From BRH-c25 sp012519325 (GTDB lineage: Bacteria; Bacillota; Clostridia; Lutisporales; Lutisporaceae): a DNA stretch of 64,000 nt. Position 1 is the first letter of the stretch. Every line of letters begins with the position of its first letter. Both the position numbers and the translations under genes were made by a program. Below the pieces are notes generated by a model. That model ran no database searches and was not told where the DNA came from. It worked only from the letters and a program-made list of their open reading frames with translations. Shown here in pieces: positions 16,820 through 25,988 of the stretch. The DNA is taken from positions 197,424 to 261,423 of the forward strand of contig JBMNHZ010000007.1 of assembly GCA_050950645.1 (NCBI GenBank), read 5' to 3'.

Positions 16820-18322
16820 TCAGTAATTATATATTGTTATAAGTTTTCCGATATCTACAGTTCTTTTCAAATCGTCAAAAATTTCTTTTTCATAAGACAT
16901 TGAGGATATCAGTATATAATCAATGTCCAGCTCGTCCATCCTATCTCTGCCGTAAACCCTAATCCCATTCAGATATGTATTATCCAATTCCGGATTGCTG
17001 TCAATAATACCGCAAATATTCAAATTCCCTGTATCAATCTGCTTAAGAAGTTTTTTTGTATGTCCTCCCGCCCCATAAATATATAGCTTTGCGTTCCCCA
17101 ATGCTCTGAGTTTTGAACTCACTAATGCTTTGAACTCTTTTTTTACCAAACCATTTGGCACAAATGCAAAATTATAGTCCTTCATATTATCATTTATGGG
17201 CTTGGATTCTTTATAGAACTTTGTCTTATATAATATACATTCATCAATAATGATATCGGTTTTGATTTTATAAGAATCCAGATCAAGGGGTGAAACATCT
17301 TTTATATAGTTGAATTCACTGCTCGTTACCTTAAAGCTGCAAATACACATATCCCTGTTTTCAATAGAGTTGACCATAATATCGAAGAAATAATCTTCTA
17401 TCGATGTACCTTCGTCCATAAAAAATATCAGGTCTTCTTCAACCTTGTCCAAATCTATACTGTCTTTGCTGCCATAACAGACTCTTAAATTCTTGTATGT
17501 CTGATTCAATATACAGTCATAATTTACAGGTTCATCGGATTTATTGGCCGCATTCCTGTTATAAACAACCAGAATGCTGTAATCTATCGAATTCTTTCTA
17601 TATATTATCGGCTGATAGTAATTTTGAATCAACTCATAAAACTTTTCATACCGGCTTACTGACTTATACCTCATTAAATTCTCAGCTTTGTCAAAATACT
17701 TATCCACAATCATCCTGTGAAGCTCAAGGTTCAATTCTTCATTCCACTGTATCCTGTGGCTTACATGATATGCTATAGCATTTATTATCTTTTTGACTTT
17801 AAAGCCACTTACTATAGGCATATATACCACCCAATAATCCCAAGCAGGCTGGCCTATCCAAAAATCTTCCCTAGGGTATATGCAGCTCACCTGTCTATCA
17901 AAAAAGAAATAATCATGACCTACATAAAACATCCCGTTCAGATCATCCAGAGATTTTACCTCTACTCTATTCCCATAAACAAATGAGTCCCTGGCTTCTT
18001 CATATATATATTCATTAAATTTATTGTCAACACCAAGAAGATGTATATCGGAGTTGATTATCCCGCATATGTCATAATCGCAACCGCTAAAATACTCCAT
18101 TATGTCGTCAAAATATACATATGGCTTGCCGAACCTATGTCTTCCATCCCTTTTTACTATCTTAAAATCTACATCCTGAAAACTCTCTTTAATTGCTTCA
18201 TACTCCTCCAAACAGTTGAATGATATAACCTCCAGCCCTGCCTTAATCCATGAATCCACTGCTTTTCTCTGGTTATCAATATCTTTAGGCGCAATAGATG
18301 TTGCTACTAATATGCGGCACAT
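16820..18322 (-). CDS. Putative two-part glycosyltransferase with C-terminal Rossmann-like module
   Basis: 500 residues; I do not recognise a named family. The first 230 or so look like a GT-A nucleotide-sugar fold: a starting strand (CRILVATSIAPKDIDNQRKA), then CGIINSDIHLL, a DxD-like motif, and FWIGQPAWDYWVVYMP. Residues about 250-390 resemble a degraded GT2 (YSILVVYNRNA, LNQTYKNLRVCYGS, LIFFMDEGTSIEDYF). The last 90 residues are the shared nucleotide-binding module (LYIYGAGGHTKKLLKQI, GIIDSNPEL, YILISSMSYEKEIFD). It lies between the radical SAM and DUF115 genes and is probably co-transcribed with them. Confidence 0.72.
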   Translation of the reverse strand: MCRILVATSIAPKDIDNQRKAVDSWIKAGLEVISFNCLEEYEAIKESFQDVDFKIVKRDGRHRFGKPYVYFDDIMEYFSGCDYDICGIINSDIHLLGVDNKFNEYIYEEARDSFVYGNRVEVKSLDDLNGMFYVGHDYFFFDRQVSCIYPREDFWIGQPAWDYWVVYMPIVSGFKVKKIINAIAYHVSHRIQWNEELNLELHRMIVDKYFDKAENLMRYKSVSRYEKFYELIQNYYQPIIYRKNSIDYSILVVYNRNAANKSDEPVNYDCILNQTYKNLRVCYGSKDSIDLDKVEEDLIFFMDEGTSIEDYFFDIMVNSIENRDMCICSFKVTSSEFNYIKDVSPLDLDSYKIKTDIIIDECILYKTKFYKESKPINDNMKDYNFAFVPNGLVKKEFKALVSSKLRALGNAKLYIYGAGGHTKKLLKQIDTGNLNICGIIDSNPELDNTYLNGIRVYGRDRMDELDIDYILISSMSYEKEIFDDLKRTVDIGKLITIYNY

Positions 18323-18394
18323 TTAACCACTCCTTTTACCGTAATTTCTGTTAGAGTTTAAATCATCGGCAAATATAGCCGACGAATAGTATCA

Positions 18395-19483
18395 TCAATC
18401 TATGATACTGTCAAAGTTAACCAACGGAAATATATCAAGTTCTGTTTCTCTGGATGCGTTGTAAATTCTCCTATTATTATCATCAAAGGTTTTTTTCGCA
18501 CATAGAAATGCCTTATACTGTTTGTCCAACTGAGGAAGTGTCCATCTTTCTCCTTCTTTTCTATAATCCTTATGGAAGTGATTCATCTCATGCCCGCCTC
18601 TCAGAATGACTTCTCCATATTTTGACAACTCTCCTGTCGGATTTGGTATTTTATAGTTAAAATCTACTCCCAGCAAATACACCTCTGTTATACCCATATA
18701 AAATGCGATTTGAAGGTTAGTATAAACTACAGTCCAGCCTCCATAAATACCATTGGCAATATCAACAGGAAATCCATATTCAATCTTATCCTCAATACAA
18801 CCAGGTCCAATATGCTTTAGATAAACTATATCATCAATAAACCCGCCAAATATTCTGAAAGCCTCTATATCCAGAAATTTCTTACATTCTATGGCTTTGA
18901 TGCTCTCGGCACAATCTTCAATAAATACAGAGTCAATAGCTGCAAAATATGTCGGCCTCCAGTCGGTTTGATCAAATGCTAAATATATTTTATTGCATCC
19001 GAAGGTTATCTCATTCTTTAATCTATCCAAGTCACTAATTCTCAGGCTTGGCCCATTACCAACTATAAATGCCCTTTTCCCCTTGTGTATATCCTTAAAT
19101 GGTATAATACGTCTCTTCAATGATACATCATTTGCTATTTCGCAAAACACATATATATCCTTTGTAAAATGATAGTCCTCAATTAACCCCATATGCATTA
19201 ACTGCCTTGATATTTCATCATAAAAACTGCTGGCTATCAGGATAAATGATTCATCTTTAGTATCTGAAACACTTTTCGGATCAACAACTCTAATTCCGTC
19301 AATCTCTGTTCCCCATACCGATCTATCATTGTCAATAAAAAAATCAACTGCATCAGTTAATTTTTCTACCAGCAAATTGTTGATATAACCCATGATGTTC
19401 TTCCAATAGCTTCCTGTCCCAAAAATTAAAATCTTACTTATATTTCTATCTTTTTTTAACTTTTCTATAGCAGCATAATCCAT
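18395..19483 (-). CDS. DUF115/MptE-like protein with N-terminal Rossmann-like module
   Basis: 362 residues. Residues about 12-110 are the shared nucleotide-binding-like module (KILIFGTGSYWKNIMGYI, FFIDNDRSVWGTEI, SFILIASSFYDEISRQLM). From about residue 133 a DUF115-type domain begins with GKRAFIVGNGPSLRISDLDRL and continues with FGCNKIYLAF, YFAAIDSVFIED and VYLLGVDFNY. This is the same superfamily as the catalytic core of Maf flagellin glycosyltransferases and some sialyltransferase-like enzymes. A transferase acting on a CMP-nonulosonate is the natural guess. Two short palindromes lie just after the stop, between 18350 and 18415. Confidence 0.82.
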   Translation of the reverse strand: MDYAAIEKLKKDRNISKILIFGTGSYWKNIMGYINNLLVEKLTDAVDFFIDNDRSVWGTEIDGIRVVDPKSVSDTKDESFILIASSFYDEISRQLMHMGLIEDYHFTKDIYVFCEIANDVSLKRRIIPFKDIHKGKRAFIVGNGPSLRISDLDRLKNEITFGCNKIYLAFDQTDWRPTYFAAIDSVFIEDCAESIKAIECKKFLDIEAFRIFGGFIDDIVYLKHIGPGCIEDKIEYGFPVDIANGIYGGWTVVYTNLQIAFYMGITEVYLLGVDFNYKIPNPTGELSKYGEVILRGGHEMNHFHKDYRKEGERWTLPQLDKQYKAFLCAKKTFDDNNRRIYNASRETELDIFPLVNFDSIID

Positions 19484-19525
19484 AATTCTGCTCCCTTGCT
19501 AAATTTGGATAATATATTCAATTTA

Positions 19526-22234
19526 TTATTCTTTTGCAGCATAGGACTTTTTGCTTTCACCAGTTAATCTCTTTTGCTCATACTTTTGAATGTATTCTAA
19601 GTGATGTGCTTTTGAAGGATCTTTTCTATACTCATACTCTCTCAAAACTACTTCATCTATTTCATCAAATTTATAATATCCCGCACATTCTTTTCTCCTT
19701 TTTAGTGCCTCAATTAGCTCCGTATCGCTGAAACACGGTATTTTACATGATATATCAATCTGGTAGCATAAAAAATTACAGAGTTCAAATCTAATTCTTA
19801 ATCTTCCATTTTCTTTAATTTTCTTAATTTGATAACTGCTTGAATATTTATCTGCAAATTCTTCAGCCTCTTTACAGATATCCTGAAAGTCTTCACATGA
19901 GGAGATTAAATCGACATCTTTAGATAATGGATAATCTTCCGGAAAATTGTCAGGCATATACGGAACATCAGTTTTTGTTAATACATAATTATATCCTTTT
20001 ATATTGCACAAAAACTTCTTAATATCAATATCCTTGCTCAGGACTTGAAGAACATGTTTTGAATGCAGGTAGTTGTCCCCTATATGTATAATTACATCAT
20101 GGTAATAATTATCAATCCTTGAACTATATTTTTTTCTATATTTATCTTTAATCCTCTCAACTTCTTGTGAAATAGGCATCTTATTTATTTCTTTTACTCT
20201 AAAATCAGGATCACCTAAGTCAACCATAATTACTCTAATGCATTTATCGTAATCTTTCATGAACTGAATCTTTTTTTCGATTTTCCATTGTTCAATATTA
20301 TCTATGGCATATATTCCTTTAATAATCGCAAATAACTCATAATCATTTTCAAATTGATAATCCTTTACTGATATAACTCGATACTCCTCTTCAAGTTCTT
20401 TAGTTATGTCACTATAGAACTTCTTGACCGGAGACCATAAGATTATCGGAAAATAGAGATTCCACTTTTCAAAAATCTCTTTAGCTTTATTGTCAATAAG
20501 AGCTATTTCATTTTCACTAAACCCGTTTTCTATAAACCAATTCAAAGAATAGTCTATATCTAAATCACTTTGAACGAATTTAACAGGTACATGAGAAATG
20601 CCATAATATAATGCGCAGGTCAGACGATGCGAACCATCAATTAATCTCAATTTTTCATCTATTATAATGCTGCTGTTACTATCGAAGCCATATTGTTCTA
20701 TGTTTTGAATCAACTTTATAAATTGATCCAGATCATGAGATTCTTGGTTTCTATGCTTTTGCATTTTAGAGTACAGTTCAAACCCGTGGTTGTTTTTACC
20801 GTGGAATTCTTCAATAGCTAAATACCTTACACAAATATCCATCCTGTTAAATTTCTTATTCCTATACTGTTTTGTAACAAGACTTCTTGTATCATACATC
20901 ATTTGAAAATTGGGATCATTCATAAGGATTCTGCTGATGCTTTGATGGAATTCACTTACTTGATCTGTTCCATTATCTATCGCTGTTTTGAAAAAGCTAT
21001 AGTCTTTCACTCCCATATCATTTAGTTGTGCCGAAATCTCTTCCCTGTATGAACTGGTTATAATTATTTTTATGTCTTTGTAGTTTACAATTTCATAAGG
21101 CGGCAATATTTTAACATTTCTCAGTTCTTTTCCCCATTTATTCCTGTCATTGTCGAAAATACAAGCAATCTCATATTGATTTTCGAGCGCCATTACTGCA
21201 ATTTCACCCAGTTTTGATGCCCCAAATAAAACTGCTTTCTGTTTTGCAGGCTTTTCTTCTGAACCTGGATTATCGGCGTCAATTGTCTTTTTAGAATGTA
21301 ATTGCAGGTTTATTTCCTGATTTATCAGGAAATCCTTATTGCTCCGGTAACAATTCCTGAAAGTATGGCTTTGAGCCTGTGAGGATTTCTTGAACAAAGC
21401 ATTTATTACTTCATTCCCTGCAATCATATTAAAGCCGTTGGATTCCACCACCTGACACAGTGTATTCAGATTAAAATAATAAGTATGCTGAATTTGAAGT
21501 ATTTTTAAGAAATCATTCTGTATCCAGCCTTCCTCATTCAGTATGTGCTCTATGCCGGGCACTTCTATATATAAATAACCTTGGGGCTTAAGCAATCGAT
21601 AGACTATACCCAGCTCTTTTTTTATATCCAGAAAGTGTTCAAGCACATGACTAAGTATAATAACATCAAATCTGCCACTGTATTCTTCTAATAAATCCTC
21701 AGAATGGCAGTTTTTTAAATTAAGTCCTTTCCTGATACCATAGTCAGTATAATCACTGTCCAAATCTATTCCTGTAATATCCCAGCCATTACTCTTAAAT
21801 ACACTTAAAATTCCTCCGGAACTGCATCCTATTTCAAGCAAACTTCCTTTATTAATCTGATATGATTGCAGGAATTTAAAAATCTTCTGCCCTCTTTGCT
21901 CCTGAAAGTGATAAATATCATAATCCGGCTGTCTTTTACCTAAATGTAACTTCCTATAATGATGTTTATAAAAATTATCATAATCAATTGCCCTGAATCT
22001 TGGATTAAGAAAAATTAATCCGCACTTGCTGCAAATTACGGTAGTTACAGGAAGTCCGTAGCGGTCTTTCTCACTTAATACTTCTGCTTCATTGCTTGAA
22101 CATACGCAGGTAATATTTTCAAAGCTATATCTTTTGTGCAGGATTTCTTCCAAAATCAAGTCTCTTGCTTCTGTTTGAATCTTATTGAGAGAAATTTCCT
22201 CCCTGCCGTCATATTTAAACCTATCGCTTAACAT
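19526..22234 (-). CDS. Four-part protein: methyltransferase, Rossmann module, ParB-like and unknown domain
   Basis: 902 residues. Residues about 40-80 hold a zinc-ribbon-like CxC/CxxC pair (CVCSS, CSKCGLIFLNPRF) typical of sugar C-methyltransferase-like enzymes. Residues about 115-290 are a class I SAM methyltransferase (LLEIGCSSGGILSVFKSNG, VIILSHVLEHFLD). Residues about 335-425 are the shared module (KAVLFGASKLGEIAVMAL, CIFDNDRNKWGKEL, IIITSSYREEISAQL). Near residue 540 is a ParB/sulfiredoxin-like IDGSHRLTCALYYG. The C-terminal 250 residues are unknown, with VIIHIGDNYLHSKHVLQ and a nucleotidyltransferase-like LSKDVDLISS. GGAGG precedes the ATG. I know of no named family with this order. Confidence 0.8.
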   Translation of the reverse strand: MLSDRFKYDGREEISLNKIQTEARDLILEEILHKRYSFENITCVCSSNEAEVLSEKDRYGLPVTTVICSKCGLIFLNPRFRAIDYDNFYKHHYRKLHLGKRQPDYDIYHFQEQRGQKIFKFLQSYQINKGSLLEIGCSSGGILSVFKSNGWDITGIDLDSDYTDYGIRKGLNLKNCHSEDLLEEYSGRFDVIILSHVLEHFLDIKKELGIVYRLLKPQGYLYIEVPGIEHILNEEGWIQNDFLKILQIQHTYYFNLNTLCQVVESNGFNMIAGNEVINALFKKSSQAQSHTFRNCYRSNKDFLINQEINLQLHSKKTIDADNPGSEEKPAKQKAVLFGASKLGEIAVMALENQYEIACIFDNDRNKWGKELRNVKILPPYEIVNYKDIKIIITSSYREEISAQLNDMGVKDYSFFKTAIDNGTDQVSEFHQSISRILMNDPNFQMMYDTRSLVTKQYRNKKFNRMDICVRYLAIEEFHGKNNHGFELYSKMQKHRNQESHDLDQFIKLIQNIEQYGFDSNSSIIIDEKLRLIDGSHRLTCALYYGISHVPVKFVQSDLDIDYSLNWFIENGFSENEIALIDNKAKEIFEKWNLYFPIILWSPVKKFYSDITKELEEEYRVISVKDYQFENDYELFAIIKGIYAIDNIEQWKIEKKIQFMKDYDKCIRVIMVDLGDPDFRVKEINKMPISQEVERIKDKYRKKYSSRIDNYYHDVIIHIGDNYLHSKHVLQVLSKDIDIKKFLCNIKGYNYVLTKTDVPYMPDNFPEDYPLSKDVDLISSCEDFQDICKEAEEFADKYSSSYQIKKIKENGRLRIRFELCNFLCYQIDISCKIPCFSDTELIEALKRRKECAGYYKFDEIDEVVLREYEYRKDPSKAHHLEYIQKYEQKRLTGESKKSYAAKE

Positions 22235-22340
22235 TTATATATCCTCCCGAATTATGTACCAGCCACGCTGAACAATTAGTATTTATTAAGCCTGTCAGTA
22301 TATGAGTTTGAGGGATTCGAGTGAGATGTGCTGTATTCAT
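22221..22340 (-). CDS. Possible 39-residue leader ORF upstream of the 902-residue protein
   Basis: An ATG at 22340 has a GGAGG site directly upstream and opens 39 codons (begins MNTAHLTRIPQTH) whose stop overlaps the first codons of the four-part protein. The layout would allow translational coupling. The peptide has no recognisable motif and could be chance. Confidence 0.25.
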   Translation of the reverse strand: MNTAHLTRIPQTHILTGLINTNCSAWLVHNSGGYINVKR

Positions 22341-22373
22341 CCTCCGTAATATAAATAAATTCATAAATAATAA

Positions 22374-23345
22374 CTACACCAAGTTAAGAATATTGTGCTT
22401 ATGCAAAATAACTTGTTCATCACTTCTATAACTCTTAGGAAACTTATTAATTGCCCTGGCAGCTCCGATAATTGGTTGTATCGCATACATATCATCATAC
22501 TCCACTGCATACCGGGCCTCATCCTCGGTCATCAGCTCCTCGTACATCTTCTCTCCCGGCCTAAGGCCAATGGTTTTTATAGCGACTTCACTAACAGGTA
22601 TTCCATACCTGCCGCACACCTTCTCAATCACCGCTTCGGCCAGGTCCCCCAGCCTGACCGCCGGCATCTTAAGCACGAATATTTCTCCGCCTTTTGCTAT
22701 TTCGCAAGCTTTTAAGGTAAGACTAACGGCAGAGTCAATGGAAATCATAAATCTTGTCATGTCCGGATCCGTAACAGTAATTTCCCTCCTGTTCAATATC
22801 TGCTCCTTCCAAAGAGGTATCACCGATCCTCTTGAATTAATTACATTTCCAAATCTGACTGCCGCAAAGCTCGGAGTCCTCCCGCCCTTCCAATAGTCGG
22901 CAGAAGCTATAAGCCTTTCTGCAAGCAGCTTCGTGGCACCCATGGTATTTGTCGGGGATACTGCTTTATCGCTGCTTGCATATATAACTCTCTTTACATT
23001 GTTTTCAATTGCGCATTCGATCACATTCTGTGTTCCCAGAACATTTGTCTTCACTGCTTCAAAAGGATTGTATTCACAGGCAGGTACATGTTTCAATGCA
23101 GCCAGGTCAAAAACAATGTCAATCCGATGCATTGCCTTGTAAAGACGCTCCTTATCCCTGACATCTCCCAGAAGGAAGCGTATGTTGCTTAGCACTTCCA
23201 GCTTCTGCTGCATCTGGTATTGTTTATATTCATCCCTGCTTAATATCCTTATTACCTTTGGATTACGGCATATAAGCTCCTTCACCAGAGCCTGCCCTAT
23301 TGTGCCGGTTCCTCCTATCACCAGAATATTCTTATCCTTGAACAT
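22374..23345 (-). CDS. UDP-GlcNAc 4,6-dehydratase, PseB/CapD-like
   Basis: Single-domain SDR dehydratase, about 323 residues, that would start the nonulosonate route by making UDP-4-keto-6-deoxy-HexNAc. The ATG at 23345 (MFKDKNILVIGGTGTIGQALV) has AGGTGGG upstream; the longer frame adds 16 unmatched residues. It has GGTGTIG at about 10, FDLAALKHVPACE, and the catalytic block SSDKAVSPTNTMGATKLLAE. The position that is Tyr in Campylobacter/Helicobacter PseB is Met here (MGATK), as in CapD/PglF/WbpM-type dehydratases. So it may be the pse dehydratase or one for another sugar. It is the only such gene seen in the window. Confidence 0.82.
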   Translation of the reverse strand: MFKDKNILVIGGTGTIGQALVKELICRNPKVIRILSRDEYKQYQMQQKLEVLSNIRFLLGDVRDKERLYKAMHRIDIVFDLAALKHVPACEYNPFEAVKTNVLGTQNVIECAIENNVKRVIYASSDKAVSPTNTMGATKLLAERLIASADYWKGGRTPSFAAVRFGNVINSRGSVIPLWKEQILNRREITVTDPDMTRFMISIDSAVSLTLKACEIAKGGEIFVLKMPAVRLGDLAEAVIEKVCGRYGIPVSEVAIKTIGLRPGEKMYEELMTEDEARYAVEYDDMYAIQPIIGAARAINKFPKSYRSDEQVILHKHNILNLV

Positions 23346-23477
23346 CAGCCCACCTACTTTGTTATGAGATAAACAGTTGAAAATAATAGTCATATCATTA
23401 TGAATATCGACAAAATCCTACAGTTTCTTTATTTCATTATAGCAGAAGAATAGAAAGATGCGACGCATTCTTCATAT

Positions 23478-23505
23478 ATGACAATATCCCGAAATGTTAT
23501 ATAAT
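23478..23505 (+). promoter_or_regulatory. Sigma-A-type promoter before maf copy 1
   Basis: ATGACA at 23478-23483 and TATAAT at 23500-23505 with a 16-base spacer, about 40 bases upstream of the GTG start of the plus-strand maf gene. Confidence 0.55.
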
Positions 23506-23545
23506 AAAATAGAGTATTGCATCATAATTTGTAAAGGAGTAGTTC

Positions 23546-25360
23546 GTGCTTATGCTGCCAAACAATGAACAACTGATTAAAAGAAAATATAAATGGATAT
23601 TTGATATATTAAATACCGTAAATGAAAACAAGGCTCCCGGAGAAATAACGGTGGAAAAACGTCCCGGCAGAGAGCCGACCATCTGCTTTAAGAATTCAGG
23701 AAAAATGCTGTACCTCCACAGCAGATACAATCCCCGGGAAGAGGCTGAACGGATTATCAGCCGTTTCGAGTATATTTCCGATTATGACCATATAGTATTC
23801 TTTGGATTCGGCCTAGGTTATCATGTTGAATATTTTACCGCAAATTTCCCGGATAAGACTTTTTCAATTTTTGAGCCTGAGTTGGATATTTTCAGAATGT
23901 GCCTTAAAAATCGCGACATAAGCTTTTTAGACAGAAGTAATTTTGATAATTTCTACTTTTCTGTTGAAGCCTCCGAAAAAGAACTGGAGAAGCTGCTTAC
24001 AGGCATGAACTGCAACATACTGGTTATTCCCCTCCCCAGCTATGAGACTGCTTTTCCGGAAGACTACAGAAGCTTTAAAAAAATATTCGGGCAATATTTT
24101 GATAATACCAGGATTATTGACAATACAAAGAAAAACAACGAAAAGCTGCACACTCTTAATGCGCTGAAAAATTTCGGCTTCATAATGAATAGTCCGAGCA
24201 TTTTTAATAGGGATAACAGTTTTCTTAAGAATAAGCCCGCTATAATCGTATCTGCCGGTCCATCCCTTGAATATGAAATAGAAAACCTGAGATATATAAA
24301 AGAAAATGGCCTGGCATACATATTTTCCGCCGGTTCCTCAATCAATACCCTGTTAGAAAATAGAGTATATCCCCACGCCTGCTGGAGCATCGAACCAAAT
24401 GCACACAGCCGGATGGTATACGAAAAAATGATTTCCAACGGCATTAAATCAATACCCTTGATTTTTGGCTCAACAACCGCATCGACTGTAGTGGAATCGT
24501 ACCCTGGGAAGCTTTATCATTTTATCACCGCCAAGGATCTTGTTTCCAGGTACTATCTGGGTAATTCCCTGAGCAGTGGTGAAATTGTCGGCATGGCAAG
24601 CTCCGTTGCAGTTGTAACATTGCTGGCATTGCATAAGCTGTGCGCCTCTCCCATTATACTGGTTGGCCAGAATCTGGCGTATAAGGATCAACGGTACTAT
24701 TCCGACGGCATTGATTATAGTTTTGGCTCCAAAAAAATCGACAGCGCTTATTTTAATAGTTCATACAAGGTGCCGTGTGTGGATGGAGGTTACGTGTATA
24801 CGGATGATACACTAAACTGCTTCAGAAAGGATATGGAATCATACATACGGGATTTCGGAATGACCAATGTCATCAACACCACACAGGGCGGCGCATTGAT
24901 AAAGGGCACCTCATACATGCCCTTGAAGGAGCTGCTGCAAGATTCTATAAAAGATAATGTTGTAGACCCTGAATGGGAACTTAAGCTGTGCAACAGTTAC
25001 AACAGGAAGCTTATCAAAAAACGGTCGGATGCATTAAAGCCCGAGATGGAAAAGTTCTATAAATCAGTGAACAAACTGAGAGCATTATCGGATAAAGTAC
25101 ATGATGAAAACAAAGCAGCTTTGTTTTATAGAATAATCAATGAAATTTTGGAAAATGAGTTTTTTCATGCCTTCCTTTATTCAATGAATGTCTATGAATG
25201 CAAATTGCTTGTAAAAGATATTAAGTTGAAGAATGGCAAAGGTTCTGATGCCTTTCACGTTTCCTTGTTTGACAGGTTCATTGATTTTGTTAATGCCTGC
25301 ATAAAAGACATCGATGTAATTATGCCATTATTAGCAGAAATTTATAAACAGGTGTCTTAG
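23546..25360 (+). CDS. Maf-type motility-associated glycosyltransferase (DUF115), copy 1
   Basis: 604 residues, the only plus-strand gene inside the glycan island. Maf proteins transfer pseudaminic, legionaminic or related acids to flagellin Ser/Thr. The N-terminal part (TICFKNSGKMLYLHSRYNP, HIVFFGFGLGYHVEYF, FSIFEPELDIFRM) and central DUF115 core (KPAIIVSAGPSLEYEIENL, AYIFSAGSSINTLL, ASPIILVGQNLAYKDQRYY) match the family. The C-terminal third is helical. The GTG at 23546 is 6 bases after AAAGGAG; an ATG 6 bases later is also possible. Its 3' end lies against, and has removed, the end of the minus-strand CBS-cupin gene. Confidence 0.9.
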   Translation: MLMLPNNEQLIKRKYKWIFDILNTVNENKAPGEITVEKRPGREPTICFKNSGKMLYLHSRYNPREEAERIISRFEYISDYDHIVFFGFGLGYHVEYFTANFPDKTFSIFEPELDIFRMCLKNRDISFLDRSNFDNFYFSVEASEKELEKLLTGMNCNILVIPLPSYETAFPEDYRSFKKIFGQYFDNTRIIDNTKKNNEKLHTLNALKNFGFIMNSPSIFNRDNSFLKNKPAIIVSAGPSLEYEIENLRYIKENGLAYIFSAGSSINTLLENRVYPHACWSIEPNAHSRMVYEKMISNGIKSIPLIFGSTTASTVVESYPGKLYHFITAKDLVSRYYLGNSLSSGEIVGMASSVAVVTLLALHKLCASPIILVGQNLAYKDQRYYSDGIDYSFGSKKIDSAYFNSSYKVPCVDGGYVYTDDTLNCFRKDMESYIRDFGMTNVINTTQGGALIKGTSYMPLKELLQDSIKDNVVDPEWELKLCNSYNRKLIKKRSDALKPEMEKFYKSVNKLRALSDKVHDENKAALFYRIINEILENEFFHAFLYSMNVYECKLLVKDIKLKNGKGSDAFHVSLFDRFIDFVNACIKDIDVIMPLLAEIYKQVS

Positions 25361-25988
25361 AGATGGCCATTGTCCTGAAGTCTCCCGATTCAATTCTTTT
25401 CTTCGACTCTCCAAGGATAACTTCCCCTATCCCCGTAATTACTATCCAATACTCTTCTCTCTTTTTATGTTCTTGCAGGCTTAGTGCACCTCCTGGGTTA
25501 ACCTTAATAATTTTTGACTGTGAATAATCATTAAGGAAGGTTGTTTTGTAAAACCCCCAGGGTCTGTCATATATCTCATGCTCAAGCAAGCTGTCATCAA
25601 GGGATAAAAAATCATACTCCAAATCAAAATTTATACCTTGTAAAAGCAGCACGTGCATATTGCTTTTGGTAATGATATTCCTGAGATAATGATTTTCATC
25701 TATTATGGGTATGAATTTTATGCGGGGCTGTTTGAATAATGCAACAACCTTGCTGAAATTGTCATGAATATAAATCTTTTCAAAATTTCTATAATACGCA
25801 ACATCTATTTTATCATTCAAGCCATGGCCTTTTATAAACGACCTTCGAATATCTCCGTCCGTTACAGTTCCAACAACTTTATTCTCTTCATCAATAACTG
25901 CAAGATAACCTTTATTGTTTCCTTCCATCTGTCTTAAGGCATCAAGTATGGTTTGGCTTGTCTTCACTGCAAATCTTTTGCAATCCAT
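25320..25988 (-). pseudogene. CBS-pair and cupin protein, C-terminus lost
   Basis: 222 residues. Residues 1-120 are two CBS motifs (FAVKTSQTILDALRQMEGN, VVGTVTDGDIRRSFIKG, FIPIIDENHYLRNIITKS) as in nucleotidyltransferase-linked CBS proteins. From about residue 138 a mannose-6-phosphate-isomerase-type cupin begins (YDRPWGFYKTTFLND, LSLQEHKKREEYWIVITGIGEV). It should continue for roughly 30 residues after RIESGDF, but the similarity stops near 25372 and the frame runs antisense into the last 40 bases of maf copy 1. The cupin is therefore truncated by a rearrangement. The start overlaps the NeuA fusion gene by 47 bases, which shows the original operon order. Confidence 0.75.

Noticed and set aside
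18350..18415. Two short palindromes between the DUF115 and 500-residue genes
   Set aside because: Short stems with no U run; the genes on either side appear to be one operon, so I do not call a terminator.
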